Shown: in pieces, positions 54,965 to 64,000 of the stretch
Layout: each line of letters begins with the position of its first letter
How positions within the stretch are numbered: position 1 is the stretch's first letter
DNA from: Bryobacterales bacterium
GTDB taxonomy: Bacteria > Acidobacteriota > Terriglobia > Bryobacterales > Bryobacteraceae
Length of the DNA: 64,000 nt
Reading direction: 5' to 3'
NCBI GenBank assembly: GCA_016713735.1
Contig: JADJOP010000001.1
Location: forward strand, 124,001 to 188,000
Notes under the pieces: model-generated
Seen by the model: only the letters and a program-made list of their open reading frames with translations
The model's database searches: none
What the model was told of the DNA's origin: nothing
Position numbers and translations under genes: made by a program

Positions 54965-56610
54965 CTACCGTTTTCCCAAAAGCTGCTGCTCCATCGCCAT
55001 GTCCGCCGCCGAGCCCTGCTCATCCCCGATCAGCTTCCGCGCCGCCCCCCGGTTCCGGTAGGCGTTGGCATAGCGCGGGTCGAGCTTGATCGCCGAGGTG
55101 AAGTCCTCAATCGCCGGCAGCGGCTTCCTCATTTTTAACCAAACGAACCCACGCCCATTAAGCGCCAGTGGAAAGTTAGGCTTAGCCGCAAGTGCCGCAT
55201 TGAAGTGGGCCAGCGCCAGTTCCAGGTTGCCGGCCTGCAGCGCCGCCCGTGCGCGGAAGTTGTGGGCCTCCGGACGCAGCGCCGGCAAAGCCCCAACGGG
55301 GGCCGGCGCAGGGCTTGGTGCGGGAGGCGGAACCACAACCGCCACCGGAGCTGCCACCACCGGCGGACTCTCGCGCTTCGGCTCCACCGGCGGCGGTCGC
55401 GCCACCGGGCCGCCACCGGGGCGCCACGTGCCGCCCCTGGCTCCGCCACGGCCTGCTGCTTCACCGGCATTTCGGCCAGGTTGGTCGCAATTAGCGCCGA
55501 CTCCGATGCCAACACCGGCTTGGGAGCCTCCGGCGGCGGCGCCTTCGCCAGTTCCCATCGCGTCTTTGCCCGCTCCAGCAGGCCCACCGTCTCCTGGTCG
55601 CCAGGGTCCAACTGCGCGGCCTTCTCCAGGTCGCGGATCGCCGCCTCAAACCGCTCCAGCAGGAAGTTCGCGTTCCCGCGCGCCTTCCAGGCCACAGTGA
55701 ACTCCGGGTTCAGCTCAATCGCCTTGTCGCGATCCGCCAGCCCCTGCTCGTGGTTGCCCAGCGAATGGTGGGAGCCGCCGCGAGCCAGGTAGGCCTCCGG
55801 CATCGCGGGCGCAAGTTGCACCGCCCGGTCGCGGTCGGCCAGCGCGCGCGGCGCATCGCCCAGCGCGGCCAGGCTGTCCCCGCGTGCCAGGTAGAGCTTC
55901 GCATTCTGCCCATCCAGCGCGAGAGCCGCCGTGAAATCGGCCACCGCTTTGGCGTGATTGCCGCGGCGCGCTTCGGCGGCGGCCCGCAGCGTGAGGGCCT
56001 CGGCGTGCGCCGGTTCGCGGGAGATGACCACGTCCAGGTCGGCCACGGCGCGGTCAAACCGGCCCGCGTTTCCGTAGGCCTTGGCACGGTTTAAATAGCT
56101 GGGAGTGTCGTTCGGCAAGAACTGAATTACGCGGTCCAGGTCATCGATGGCGTCCTGGTTGCGGTCCAGCGACAGATAGAGGTCGCCGCGCTGGCGGTAC
56201 GGCTCGGGGTCGTCCAGACGCAGCTTGATGGCGCTGGTGTAGTCCTCAATCGCCTTGTCATGCTGCTTCTGCCCCCGCCAGGCGTTGGCGCGGCCCAGGT
56301 AGACGGCGGCATGCTCGTGCTTCAGTTCGAGACAGCGCGTAAAGTCCATCGCGGCCTGCTTGGGGTCGCCGAGCGCAAAGTGAGTCTCGGCGCGCAGGCG
56401 CCAGGCCTGGCTGTCGTCGGGATTCAGTTGCAGGGCCTGGTTCAGGTCAGCCAGGGCCAGGTTGCGGTCGCCCGCCGCAATGCGGGCCACGGCGCGCTCG
56501 CGGAACTGTTCGGCCTGCTCCAGCGGGCTGCGCGGCTTGCGCTCCTGCGCCGGGGACAAAGCCACGGCGAGGCCCAGCAGAACGAGAGTTGAGAAACGAA
56601 ACGCCTCCAT
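54965..56610 (-). CDS. Secreted TPR-repeat protein (one frameshift)
   Basis: A TPR superhelix protein with a signal peptide (ending about residue 22, SPAQ). About nine TPR units run from residue 30 to 340 (for example RNLALADLNQALQLNPDDSQ, HDKAIEDYTSAIKLRLDDPE). A Pro-rich linker (PPPAPSPAPAPVG) follows, then two more units (LALAHFNAALAAKPNFPLAL, AIEDFTSAIKLDPRYANAY). The frame breaks at CCCC 55434-55437; one extra G on the coding strand joins VAEPG to GGTWRPGGGP and gives about 547 residues. It is a scaffold with no enzymatic domain; partners are unknown. Confidence 0.82.
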
Positions 56611-56658
56611 CCTTACTCACCATTGTAAGGATGGAGACGTCGCAGTGGTACCGCGGTA

Positions 56659-58842
<2,184 letters not shown>

Positions 58843-59144
58843 ACCGATACGAATTCCTCCTCAAGTCTCATTGGGCTGAAATGGCATGCGCCCAGGATGG
58901 AGACGCTTTTGTGCGGCAATGGTGGTGATGAGTGGCCGCACGCATGAGTTAGCACGATTGCTGCCAACCAGGCACGAGGTAGGACGGCTCTGTTTCCTCA
59001 TCAGCTCGACTCAGAGAAACGATTGAAAACCAAAGCACTTCAACGCGATCCTGAACTCCCGGCCGGGCCGGGGCCGTTCAGCCATTGAGACACAATAGCG
59101 CAACCCAACACGCCCTGCAACGAAGCGGTTGCGTCATATGACCT
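58843..59144. other. Intergenic stretch upstream of hppA
   Basis: This gap separates the hppA start from the end of the RlmI-like gene. I see no gene, tRNA or convincing RNA structure. A short GC-rich block (ccggccgggccggggcc) lies near 59060. The hppA leader and promoter must be here, but no consensus -35/-10 pair stands out. Confidence 0.4.
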
Positions 59145-60305
59145 TTATTGGACTTCAAAGATGAGGCATTTTAAGTAGCTGGTCTCAGGGATTGTCAGCA
59201 TCACGGGGTGGTCAAGGGCCTGAGTGCGGCGCTCGAGAACGCGCAGCGTGCGGTTGGTTTCCAGCGATGCTTCGGCGATCACCGAGAGCAGTGCGGCTTC
59301 GTTCATGTGATGGGAACAGGAACAAGAGATCAAGATTCCGCCCGCCGGCAACAGTCGCAGTGCGCGGGCGTTGAGATCGCGGTAGGCCCGCGCGGCGGCC
59401 TCCAGCGAGGAGCGCGATTTGGCCAGCGCGGGGGGATCCAGAACCACCGTGTCGTAGCTGCGGCGGGACGAGGAGAAGGCCGAGAGCAATTGGAACAGGT
59501 CGGCTTCGCGGAAGGTGACGTTGGCAATGCCGTTGGCGGCGCGGTTCCATTCGGCGGTCTTTAACGCCTCCTCGGAGCTGTCCACCGCCTCAACGGATTC
59601 GCAGACCGAAGCCAGGTGCAGGGCGAATCCCCCGGTGCAGGTGAAGCAGTCGAGCGCCCGGCCGTGGGCGTAGTTTCGGACCGCCAGGTAGTTTTCGCGC
59701 TGATCGAGGAAGACACCCGTCTTTTGGCCATGCAGGGGGTCGGCGCGCCATTTCATGCCGTTCATGGCGATCTCGATGGGCGCGTCGAGCGAACCGTGGA
59801 CCACTTCGATGGTCCGGGGCAGGTTCTCCTTTTCGCGCACGGCGGCGTCGTTGCGGGCCACGATGGCGCGGGGCGCGTAGAGGTCGACCAGGGCCTCGAC
59901 AATCCAGGGCTGGGCGGCGCTCATACCCTGGGTGAGGGCCTGCAGAACGAAGCAATCCGCGTAGCGGTCAATGATCAGTCCGGGAAGCTGGTCCGCTTCG
60001 GCGTGGACCAGGCGGTAGGCGTCGCTCTCGCGGACGCGGCGGGCGCGGATGGCGGCCGCGGCCTCGATGCGCTTGCGGAAAAAGGCCGCGTCGACAGTGG
60101 GCCGCCCGCGGTCAAGCATGCGCAGGGAGATGAGCGAGGAGGCCGAAAAATGGGCGACGCCAAGGGAGCGGCCGGAGGGGTCGACCACGGAGACGGTCGA
60201 GCCGGGTTCGGCGCCCTTGGCGTCAAGGAGGTCACTCGAATAGACCCACGGGTGGCCTGAGGCGAGACGGGCAACCGCTTTGCGATTGACCCGGATGGAT
60301 GGCAT
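59145..60305 (-). CDS. Class I rRNA methyltransferase, RlmI-like (PUA domain)
   Basis: A 386-residue methyltransferase resembling RlmI, which makes m5C1962 in 23S rRNA. The N-terminal PUA domain starts RVNRKAVARLASGHPWVYSS. The SAM-binding domain has motif I CFTCTGGFALHLA and motif IV VVLDPPALAKS, preceded by GQKTGVFLDQRENY. A later segment, ISCSCSHHMNEAALL, carries the Cys region typical of this group. The C-terminus FEVQ completes the fold. ATG 60305 gives the full PUA domain. It lies upstream of hppA and downstream of htpX on the same strand, with separate leaders. Confidence 0.9.
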   Translation of the reverse strand: MPSIRVNRKAVARLASGHPWVYSSDLLDAKGAEPGSTVSVVDPSGRSLGVAHFSASSLISLRMLDRGRPTVDAAFFRKRIEAAAAIRARRVRESDAYRLVHAEADQLPGLIIDRYADCFVLQALTQGMSAAQPWIVEALVDLYAPRAIVARNDAAVREKENLPRTIEVVHGSLDAPIEIAMNGMKWRADPLHGQKTGVFLDQRENYLAVRNYAHGRALDCFTCTGGFALHLASVCESVEAVDSSEEALKTAEWNRAANGIANVTFREADLFQLLSAFSSSRRSYDTVVLDPPALAKSRSSLEAAARAYRDLNARALRLLPAGGILISCSCSHHMNEAALLSVIAEASLETNRTLRVLERRTQALDHPVMLTIPETSYLKCLIFEVQ

Positions 60306-60358
60306 CCCTTTAGTGTGACAGGGATTGCCTGGACTGGGAACCGCGCTGGCCGGGGTTA

Positions 60359-60395
60359 GTTGACCCCGAGTTGGTTGACCCGGATTTAGTTGACC
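60359..60395. repeat. Three 15-bp tandem repeats at the end of htpX
   Basis: GTTGACC recurs at 60359, 60374 and 60389 with an exact 15-base period, in units of similar sequence (TTAGTTGACCCCG, TTGGTTGACCCGGA, TTAGTTGACC). The third copy contains the htpX stop codon (TAA, 60386-60388 on the minus strand). A copy-number change could extend or alter the protein's C-terminus. No regulatory role is evident. Confidence 0.6.
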
Positions 60396-61258
60396 ATGGA
60401 GTGCGTCCAGGTGGGCTCACCGCGCAGAGCCGCCAGGGCCGCCACGCGCTTCTCGGTGGGCGGGTGCGTCGAGAAGAGACTGGCCAGCGCCATGCCGCTG
60501 AACGGCTTGATGATGAACATGTGCGCCGTCGCCGGCGAGGCGTCCATGGGAATGCGCTTGGAGAAGGACTCGAGTTTTTGCAATCCCGAGATGAGGCCGT
60601 CCGGCGAGCCGGTGTACTTGGCGGCGGCGGCATCGGCCGAGTATTCGCGGGTGCGCGAGATGGCCATCTGGATGAGCATGGCGGCAAACGGGGCGACGAT
60701 CAGCATGGCCAGTCCGGCCAGCGGACTGGAGTCCTCGTCATCGTTGCGGCGTCCGCCGAAGAACATGGCGAAGTGGGCCAGCGAGCTGATGGCCGCGCCC
60801 ATGGTGGCGGCAATCGAGCTGATGAGAATGTCGCGGTGCTTCACGTGGCCGAGTTCGTGGGCGATGACGCCTTCCAGTTCGCGGTCGTTCATCAGTTCGA
60901 GCAAGCCGGCGGTGACGGCAACGGAGGCGTTCTTTGGGTTGCGGCCCGTGGCGAAGGCGTTCGGCGAGTGATCGGGGATGACCCAGAGCTTGGGCATGGG
61001 CAGGCCCATGCGGCGGCAGAGTTCCTCAGTCATGGCTCCGATGCGCGCGTAGACTTGCGTGTTGGCCGAGCGCGTGACCGGCTGGGCGCGATACATCGAC
61101 AGGGCGATCTTGTCGGAAAAGAAGTAGCTGGCGAAGTTCATCACCACGGCCATGCCGAGGGCGATGACGAGTCCCTGCTGGCCGCCCAAGGCGCGGCCTC
61201 CCATGAGCAGGACGCCACTCAGGGTTCCCAAAAGAAGGACGGTCTTGATGCCGTTCAT
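60386..61258 (-). CDS. htpX: HtpX family M48 membrane zinc metallopeptidase
   Basis: A 290-residue inner-membrane protease for quality control of membrane proteins. The zinc motif is HELGH (residues 134-138) in GVIAHELGHVKHRDI, and the third ligand is the Glu in TREYSADAAAA. Transmembrane segments are near residues 5-20, 30-47, 145-165 and 180-200. DHSPNAFATGRNPKNASVAV is a family signature. The length matches E. coli HtpX. It lies between the RlmI-like gene and hsp20, a plausible stress grouping. ATG 61258 is the natural start. Confidence 0.95.
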   Translation of the reverse strand: MNGIKTVLLLGTLSGVLLMGGRALGGQQGLVIALGMAVVMNFASYFFSDKIALSMYRAQPVTRSANTQVYARIGAMTEELCRRMGLPMPKLWVIPDHSPNAFATGRNPKNASVAVTAGLLELMNDRELEGVIAHELGHVKHRDILISSIAATMGAAISSLAHFAMFFGGRRNDDEDSSPLAGLAMLIVAPFAAMLIQMAISRTREYSADAAAAKYTGSPDGLISGLQKLESFSKRIPMDASPATAHMFIIKPFSGMALASLFSTHPPTEKRVAALAALRGEPTWTHSMVN

Positions 61259-61435
61259 ACGCGCTGCACCTCAGCTTCTATGATGTCATACGGGCCGCTT
61301 GGATTCGGGGTTTCCTGGTTCGGGTGTCCTGCGATCCGCGGCGGCCAGATAGCCAAACGGGCGGCCTCGTGGAGAGACCGCCCGCAGCCATAACGGCCGC
61401 CGCTCCGGGCGGCAGCCGTGTGCAAGGTTTGACGA

Positions 61436-61882
61436 TTAGTTGTTGTTGACCGCGACCTTCACCGAGCGGGGCTTGGCCGCTTCGCGCTTGCCCGCCTTGA
61501 TGGTGAGCACGCCGTCCTTGTAAGAGGCGTCGAGCTTTTCGGTGTCGATCGTGTCCGGCAGGGCGAAGGCGCGGCTGAAGGCGCCATAGGAGCGCTCAAT
61601 GCGGTGGTAGCCCTTCTTGTTCTCTTCGTGTTCGAACCGGCGCTGTCCTTTGATGGTGAGGGTGCCGTTCTCGAGGTTCACGTCGATGTCCTCCTGCTTC
61701 ATGCCGGGCAGGTCAACCGTGAAGGCGAGCTCGTTTTCGGTCTCGACGACATCGACCGCCGGCGTCCAGGGCCGAAGGGCCACATCGCCGAAGGCGCGGT
61801 TGACGGTGTCTTCAAAGAGCTTCATGCTGCGCGGGAAGTCTTCCAGCTCATCCCACAGGTTACGGTATTTGGTGAGTGTCAT
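61436..61882 (-). CDS. Hsp20 family small heat-shock protein
   Basis: A 148-residue ATP-independent chaperone that holds unfolding proteins. The alpha-crystallin domain (about residues 40-135) has WTPAVDVVETENELAFTVDL, the Pro-Gly loop LPGMKQEDIDV, and the signature ASYKDGVLTIKAGKRE. The C-terminus RSVKVAVNNN may replace the usual I-x-I anchor with V-K-V. ATG 61882 starts downstream of a near-consensus promoter and an inverted repeat that spans the expected transcript start, so it is probably controlled by a repressor. The gap to htpX is 177 bases. Confidence 0.95.
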   Translation of the reverse strand: MTLTKYRNLWDELEDFPRSMKLFEDTVNRAFGDVALRPWTPAVDVVETENELAFTVDLPGMKQEDIDVNLENGTLTIKGQRRFEHEENKKGYHRIERSYGAFSRAFALPDTIDTEKLDASYKDGVLTIKAGKREAAKPRSVKVAVNNN

Positions 61883-61905
61883 GGCTTGCTACCTCGTATT
61901 GGTTT

Positions 61906-61932
61906 GGTGTCTCGGTGTCTCCACCTGAGACA
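61906..61932 (-). promoter_or_regulatory. Inverted repeat and tandem boxes in the hsp20 leader
   Basis: TGTCTC (61916-61921) and GAGACA (61927-61932) form a perfect 6-bp dyad around CACCT, abutting the -10 of the hsp20 promoter, so it spans the expected start site. GGTGTCTC also occurs as a direct repeat (61906-61913 and 61914-61921). It is not a CIRCE or HAIR element by sequence. A repressor operator or a leader hairpin are both possible. Confidence 0.55.
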
Positions 61933-61961
61933 ATCATATAATCTGCGCCTAACACTGTCAA
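61933..61961 (-). promoter_or_regulatory. Sigma70-type promoter of hsp20
   Basis: On the minus strand TTGACA (61961-61956), exactly 17 bases, then TATGAT (61938-61933). This is near-consensus for a vegetative sigma factor. It does not look like a sigma32 promoter, which suits control by a repressor at the dyad just downstream. Confidence 0.75.
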
Positions 61962-62040
61962 GTAATTTTGCTATATAACTCATTAAATATGCGTTCATGG
62001 CACTCATGTTTCTTTGTCGGGAGGGTTGGCCTCAACATGC

Positions 62041-62072
62041 AAAAAGCCCGCATCCGTTTCCGGATGCGGGCT
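62041..62072 (-). terminator. Rho-independent terminator after rplQ
   Basis: AGCCCGCATCCG (62045-62056) pairs perfectly with CGGATGCGGGCT (62061-62072) around a 4-base loop. On the minus strand the stem is followed by a T-run (62044-62041). It lies 26 bases after the rplQ stop and ends the ribosomal operon. Confidence 0.92.
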
Positions 62073-62097
62073 GCAAACTGTTGTTTCTGAGGAAGTT

Positions 62098-62547
62098 TTA
62101 CTCCTCGGGCGAACCATCCTCACGACCCTCGCGCAGAGCCTTGAGGCGATCCTCGCGGCGCTTGGCGCGGTCGGCGGCGCGTTTCACCAGTTCGGTGCCG
62201 ACCAGTTCGATCTTGCACAACTCCGCGCCGTCGCCCTTGCGGGGTCCAAGGCGGGTGATGCGGGTGTAGCCGCCGTTGCGCTGGGCGAACTTGGCGCCGA
62301 GCTTGTCGAAGACCTTCTTCACCGACGCCGGGGTCTGGAGGAACATGGCGGCGCGGCGGCGGGCGGCGAGCGAGCCGTCCTTGCCGAGGGTGATCATCTT
62401 CTCCACGATCGGCTTGACGGCCTTGGCCTTGGGCACGGTGGTGATAGCGAAGTCGTGCTCAATGATCGAGGTCACCAGGTTTCGCAGCAGGGCCCGGCGG
62501 TGGCCGATGGGGCGGCTTAGTTTATTTCCAGCTCTTCTATGACGCAT
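62098..62547 (-). CDS. rplQ: 50S ribosomal protein L17
   Basis: A 149-residue ribosomal protein of the large subunit, at the peptide exit tunnel. MRHRRAGNKLSRPIGHRRALLRNL is the highly conserved start (the GHRRALLRNL part binds 23S rRNA), followed by ITTVPKAKAVKPIVEKMITLG and the C-terminal TRITRLGPRKGDGAEL. The C-terminus has an added basic and acidic tail (about residues 125-149). It follows rpoA by 21 bases, the normal alpha-operon order, and a strong terminator comes right after. Confidence 0.98.
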   Translation of the reverse strand: MRHRRAGNKLSRPIGHRRALLRNLVTSIIEHDFAITTVPKAKAVKPIVEKMITLGKDGSLAARRRAAMFLQTPASVKKVFDKLGAKFAQRNGGYTRITRLGPRKGDGAELCKIELVGTELVKRAADRAKRREDRLKALREGREDGSPEE

Positions 62548-62568
62548 TGCGTGATTCTCTCCGGGGGA

Positions 62569-63603
62569 TTACTCGCCTGCTTCCATCGGTTCGCCGGGCT
62601 CATCGCCGAGGGCGACCGGCTGGCCGGTGGGCGAAATCAGCCGGCCCTGCGAATCGAAGCGCATACCGAAGCTGAGGCCGAGGCCTTGCAGGATTTCCTT
62701 GATCTCATTGAGCGACTTGCGGCCGAAGTTCTTGGTGCGGAGCATTTCCGCCTCGGACTTCTGCACGAGGTCGCCGATGGTTTGAATGTTGGCGTTCTTG
62801 AGGCAGTTGTAGGAACGGACGCTGAGCTCAAGCTCTTCCACCGAGCGGTTCAGCACTTCGTTCATCTGGTTGATGGCGCGTTCGGCCGGTTCCTCGGCAA
62901 CCTCGGGGAGTTCCTCGAAGTTGATGAAGATGCTCATGTGGTCCTTGAGCAGCTTGGCGGCCTGGCCGATGGCGTCCTGCGGGGCAATGGCGCCGTTGGT
63001 CCACACTTCGATGGTGAGCTTGTCGTAGTCGGTCATCTGGCCGAGGCGGGCGGCCTCGACGGCGAAGTTGACCTTGCGCACCGGCGAGTGGACCGAGTCG
63101 ATCGGGATGAAGTCGACCGGCAGGTCGTCGTCGAAATTGCGGTCGGCCGAGACATAGCCGCGGCCGGACTTCAGGCGCATTTCGATGGAGAGCGTACCGC
63201 CCTCGCTGACGGTGGCGATGTGCAGGTGGCGGTCAAGCACCTCGACGTCGCCTTCGACCTCGATCTGGCCGCTCAGCACCTCGCCCGCGCCCTCGACCTT
63301 GATGCGGGCCGTACGCAGGCCCTCCCCTTCCATCTTGAAGGGGACCTGCTTCAGGTTGAGAATGATGTCGGTGGCGTCTTCGACCACGCCCGGAATCGGG
63401 CTGAACTCGTGCGACACGCCTTCAATTCGTACGGCCGTGATGGCCGCGCCCTCAATCGAGCTCAGCAGCACGCGGCGCAAACTGCTGCCGATAGTGGTAC
63501 CGAAGCCACGTTCGAAGGGCTGGGCCCAGAACATCCCGTAACGCTCGTTGAGCGTCTCAGTGTTGGCCACCAGCCGCTTCGGCTTCTGAAAACCCTTGAA
63601 CAT
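62569..63603 (-). CDS. rpoA: RNA polymerase alpha subunit
   Basis: A 344-residue alpha subunit. The N-terminal domain has ERGFGTTIGSSLRRVLLSSI (the beta/beta' assembly region) and GAAITAVRIEGVSHEFSP. The C-terminal domain (about 265-325) has SVRSYNCLKNANIQTIGDLV and LNEIKEILQGLGLSFGM, the DNA- and activator-binding fold. A short extra C-terminal tail ends EPMEAGE. It lies between rpsD and rplQ, as in most bacteria, and the 67-base gap before it contains its ribosome binding site. Confidence 0.98.
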   Translation of the reverse strand: MFKGFQKPKRLVANTETLNERYGMFWAQPFERGFGTTIGSSLRRVLLSSIEGAAITAVRIEGVSHEFSPIPGVVEDATDIILNLKQVPFKMEGEGLRTARIKVEGAGEVLSGQIEVEGDVEVLDRHLHIATVSEGGTLSIEMRLKSGRGYVSADRNFDDDLPVDFIPIDSVHSPVRKVNFAVEAARLGQMTDYDKLTIEVWTNGAIAPQDAIGQAAKLLKDHMSIFINFEELPEVAEEPAERAINQMNEVLNRSVEELELSVRSYNCLKNANIQTIGDLVQKSEAEMLRTKNFGRKSLNEIKEILQGLGLSFGMRFDSQGRLISPTGQPVALGDEPGEPMEAGE

Positions 63604-63670
63604 GCTTTTCTCCTTATGATGGGGTTTCCCGCATTAGCCGTCCCGCGGCGGTTCAGGCCGCGGGCCGAGG

Positions 63671-64000
63671 TTACTTCGAGTACAACTCGACGATCATCTG
63701 GTCGTTGATCTGGATTTGCACCAGGTCTTCGCGCTTCGGATGACCGAGAACTTTTGCCTTCAACGTTTCGCGGTCGACCTCCAGCCAGTTCGGGCTGGGC
63801 TGGTGGGCGGTGGCGTCGCGGGCGGCGAGAACGGCAGCGTTGTTTTTGCTCTTTTCGCGCACTTCAACGACGTCGCCGGGCTTGACGACGAAGGAGGGGA
63901 TGTTGACCTTGCGGCCGTTCACCTGGATGTGGCCGTGGCGTACGATCTGGCGGCTCTGGGGCCGCGAGGTGCCGAAGCCCATGCGGAAAACGACGTTATC
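63671..64000 (-). CDS. rpsD: 30S ribosomal protein S4, C-terminal part (runs off the window)
   Basis: The C-terminal 109 codons of S4, cut by the right edge. The frame is open upstream (DNVVFRMGFGTS), so the ATG at 63982 is internal. The S4 RNA-binding domain is visible: SRPQSRQIVRHGHIQVNG, NIPSFVVKPGDVVEV and the final IQINDQMIVELYSK. S4 binds 16S rRNA early in assembly and often autoregulates this operon. The order rpsD-rpoA-rplQ matches the usual alpha operon. Confidence 0.97.
   Translation of the reverse strand, partial: DNVVFRMGFGTSRPQSRQIVRHGHIQVNGRKVNIPSFVVKPGDVVEVREKSKNNAAVLAARDATAHQPSPNWLEVDRETLKAKVLGHPKREDLVQIQINDQMIVELYSK

Overview
The window is high-GC chromosomal DNA that most resembles an acidobacterium of the Solibacter/Bryobacter (Bryobacteraceae) type. 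This is inferred from gene content: large Oar-type TonB-dependent receptors, DUF1501 and DUF1549/DUF1553 proteins with planctomycete-type cytochrome and PPC-domain partners, VWFA-type proteins, many Tat-exported sulfatases and oxidoreductases, and a K+-independent membrane pyrophosphatase. No marker here fixes the species.

Layout. (1) 1-4835 is a mobile, decayed region. It holds a frame-broken CHAT (caspase-like) protease gene coupled to a broken PDZ/S41 peptidase gene, an intact DDE transposase, an excisionase-like HTH gene, and a 28-nt 3' end of a tRNA-Ser with no 5' half, which looks like the right attachment site of an integrated element. (2) 4921-10521 is a minus-strand heavy-metal RND efflux operon (pump, adaptor, outer-membrane channel). 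(3) 10804-18906 is a five-gene minus-strand operon (cytochrome c/WD40, PPC, DUF1549/1553, DUF1501, metallo-beta-lactamase fold), divergent from a PQQ-dehydrogenase/SDR pair (18999-21592). (4) 21589-28436 holds small membrane and secreted proteins, a cytochrome, a CreD-like protein, a divergent LarA-fold protein, a BON protein and a glutaryl-CoA dehydrogenase-like gene. (5) 28489-33077 is a coiled-coil / VWFA / TonB-barrel trio, followed by tRNA-Ser(GCT). (6) 33262-48428 looks like a sialoglycan or sulfated-glycan utilisation region. One operon holds a TonB receptor, two sulfatases, a sialidase, a NanA-like lyase and a Kelch protein. A second holds an HpcH/HpaI aldolase, another sialidase and an RraA-like protein, with UroD-like and Gfo/Idh proteins upstream. 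A GntR/FCD regulator sits divergent from the first operon, and both operons share a promoter/operator word. (7) 48513-56610 holds a CoA-binding protein, a sugar-isomerase-like protein, an unknown membrane protein, a putative secreted metallopeptidase, another TonB receptor and a TPR protein. (8) 56659-64000 is housekeeping: hppA, an RlmI-like methyltransferase, htpX, hsp20, and the rpsD-rpoA-rplQ operon end with a clear terminator.

A striking property of the window is the number of single-base frameshifts. Eight sit in seven otherwise well-preserved chromosomal genes, and more in the left accessory region. Nearly all are repaired by changing one homopolymer run of 2-5 bases by one base. Sequencing or assembly error is therefore the leading explanation for the chromosomal ones, and those genes are annotated as single frameshifted genes.
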